In this document: positions 13,405-13,889 of the stretch, piece after piece | Numbering within the stretch: position 1 is the first letter of the stretch | How the letters are laid out: every line of letters begins with the position of its first letter | Origin: an uncultured Bacteroidales bacterium | GTDB taxonomy: Bacteria > Bacteroidota > Bacteroidia > Bacteroidales > Paludibacteraceae | DNA: 13,889 nt | NCBI GenBank assembly: GCA_937916355.1 | Contig: CALFTM010000040.1 | Location: forward strand, 1 to 13,889 | Direction: 5' to 3' | The notes under the pieces: model-generated | Told to the model about the DNA's origin: nothing | Database searches by the model: none | Seen by the model: only the letters and a program-made list of their open reading frames with translations | Program-made: the position numbers and the translations under genes

Positions 13405-13889
13405 ATGCGGGTTAGACTTTTGATAATATTGCTACTGGTGTTCCATGCCATTCCTTCATTGGCAGGGGAGTATTATACTTTCCAACGATATTCTAATGCT
13501 GATGGCCTCTGTTGCAACTATGTGCATGACGTGGTGCAGGACAAGAATGGTTTTTTATGGATCGCTACAGAGTATGGTTTGAGCAGGTTTGATGGAACAC
13601 AATTCAGAAATTATTATTTAGAGGAACACCCTTCACTTTGCAGGAATCAAATTCTTTATTTGCATACGACACGTTCGGGTCAGTTGCTGATTGGAAGCAA
13701 CAACGGCGTATTATTGTCTTATAATGAGAAGACTGACAGTTTTGACAACCTCATGCCAGACGATTTTCATGAAACCTACTTTAAATCCATCACAGGTTTT
13801 TATGAAGACGAAAAGGATTTGTGGGTCTCCACGACCAACGGAATGTATGCTTATGATGACCAGAAGAAGAAATTTGCACAACACCCTGC
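13405..13889 (+). CDS. Periplasmic reg_prop sensor, start of a likely hybrid two-component regulator (partial)
   Basis: The open frame runs from ATG 13405 off the right edge with no stop, giving 161 complete codons. It begins with a signal sequence (MRVRLLIILLLVFHAIPSLAG). Then comes a two-component-regulator propeller repeat, with the typical string of NADGL, VHDVVQDKNGFLWIATEYGL and SRFDGTQFRNY. Further blades follow (SGQLLIGSNNGVLL, KDLWVSTTNGMYAY). In Bacteroidota such N-termini usually belong to hybrid two-component systems of 1,300 or more residues that sense glycan fragments and control neighbouring polysaccharide-use genes. The kinase, receiver and AraC-type parts would lie beyond the window, so the full architecture is inferred. 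Confidence 0.85.
   Translation, partial: MRVRLLIILLLVFHAIPSLAGEYYTFQRYSNADGLCCNYVHDVVQDKNGFLWIATEYGLSRFDGTQFRNYYLEEHPSLCRNQILYLHTTRSGQLLIGSNNGVLLSYNEKTDSFDNLMPDDFHETYFKSITGFYEDEKDLWVSTTNGMYAYDDQKKKFAQHP

Overview
The window looks like a chromosomal segment of a Bacteroidales-type Bacteroidota genome. The evidence is several Bacteroidota -7 promoter motifs of the form TAnnTTTG, weak or absent Shine-Dalgarno sequences, a reg_prop periplasmic sensor start typical of hybrid two-component systems at the right edge, and a class 1B pyrK-pyrD pair. The assignment rests on these features, not on a database match.

Layout, left to right. At 1-54 is the probable tail of an upstream gene, followed by a rho-independent terminator (77-109). 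About 420 bases without a convincing gene follow (110-531). They hold a 13-codon reading frame and a strongly folded segment that ends in a large hairpin plus seven T's (375-467), a candidate structured RNA or attenuator. Next is an AT-rich two-gene cassette: a GTPase-like P-loop protein (532-1443) and an unrecognised beta-rich partner (1478-2251). A bidirectional terminator separates it from a convergent gene for a secreted beta-propeller with BNR/Asp-box repeats (4317-2317, minus). The 425-base gap 4318-4742 holds that gene's promoter, an inverted repeat in its leader and a run of eight G's.

The middle is ordinary core genome: a CNNM/CBS/CorC-type membrane protein (4743-6020), then pyrK, pyrD, an unknown single-pass membrane protein and a HAD-family hydrolase, packed tightly enough to be one operon (6094-8973) and closed by a perfect 14-bp hairpin terminator. 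That terminator is shared with a convergent minus-strand pair, nfo (endonuclease IV) followed by a small acidic protein. nfo is divergent from an O-acetylhomoserine sulfhydrylase gene (10409-11704), and back-to-back -7 motifs lie between them. An MntP-type manganese exporter follows after five bases. A six-helix voltage-gated-type K+ channel with a C-terminal zinc ribbon (12347-13261) has its own well-spaced promoter. A short region of four degenerate tandem repeats then precedes the truncated reg_prop sensor gene (13405 to the edge).

The part most likely to be new is the left third: the folded RNA plus the GTPase-like/beta-rich gene pair. It has the layout of an accessory or conflict-type cassette, but nothing in the sequence proves that role.
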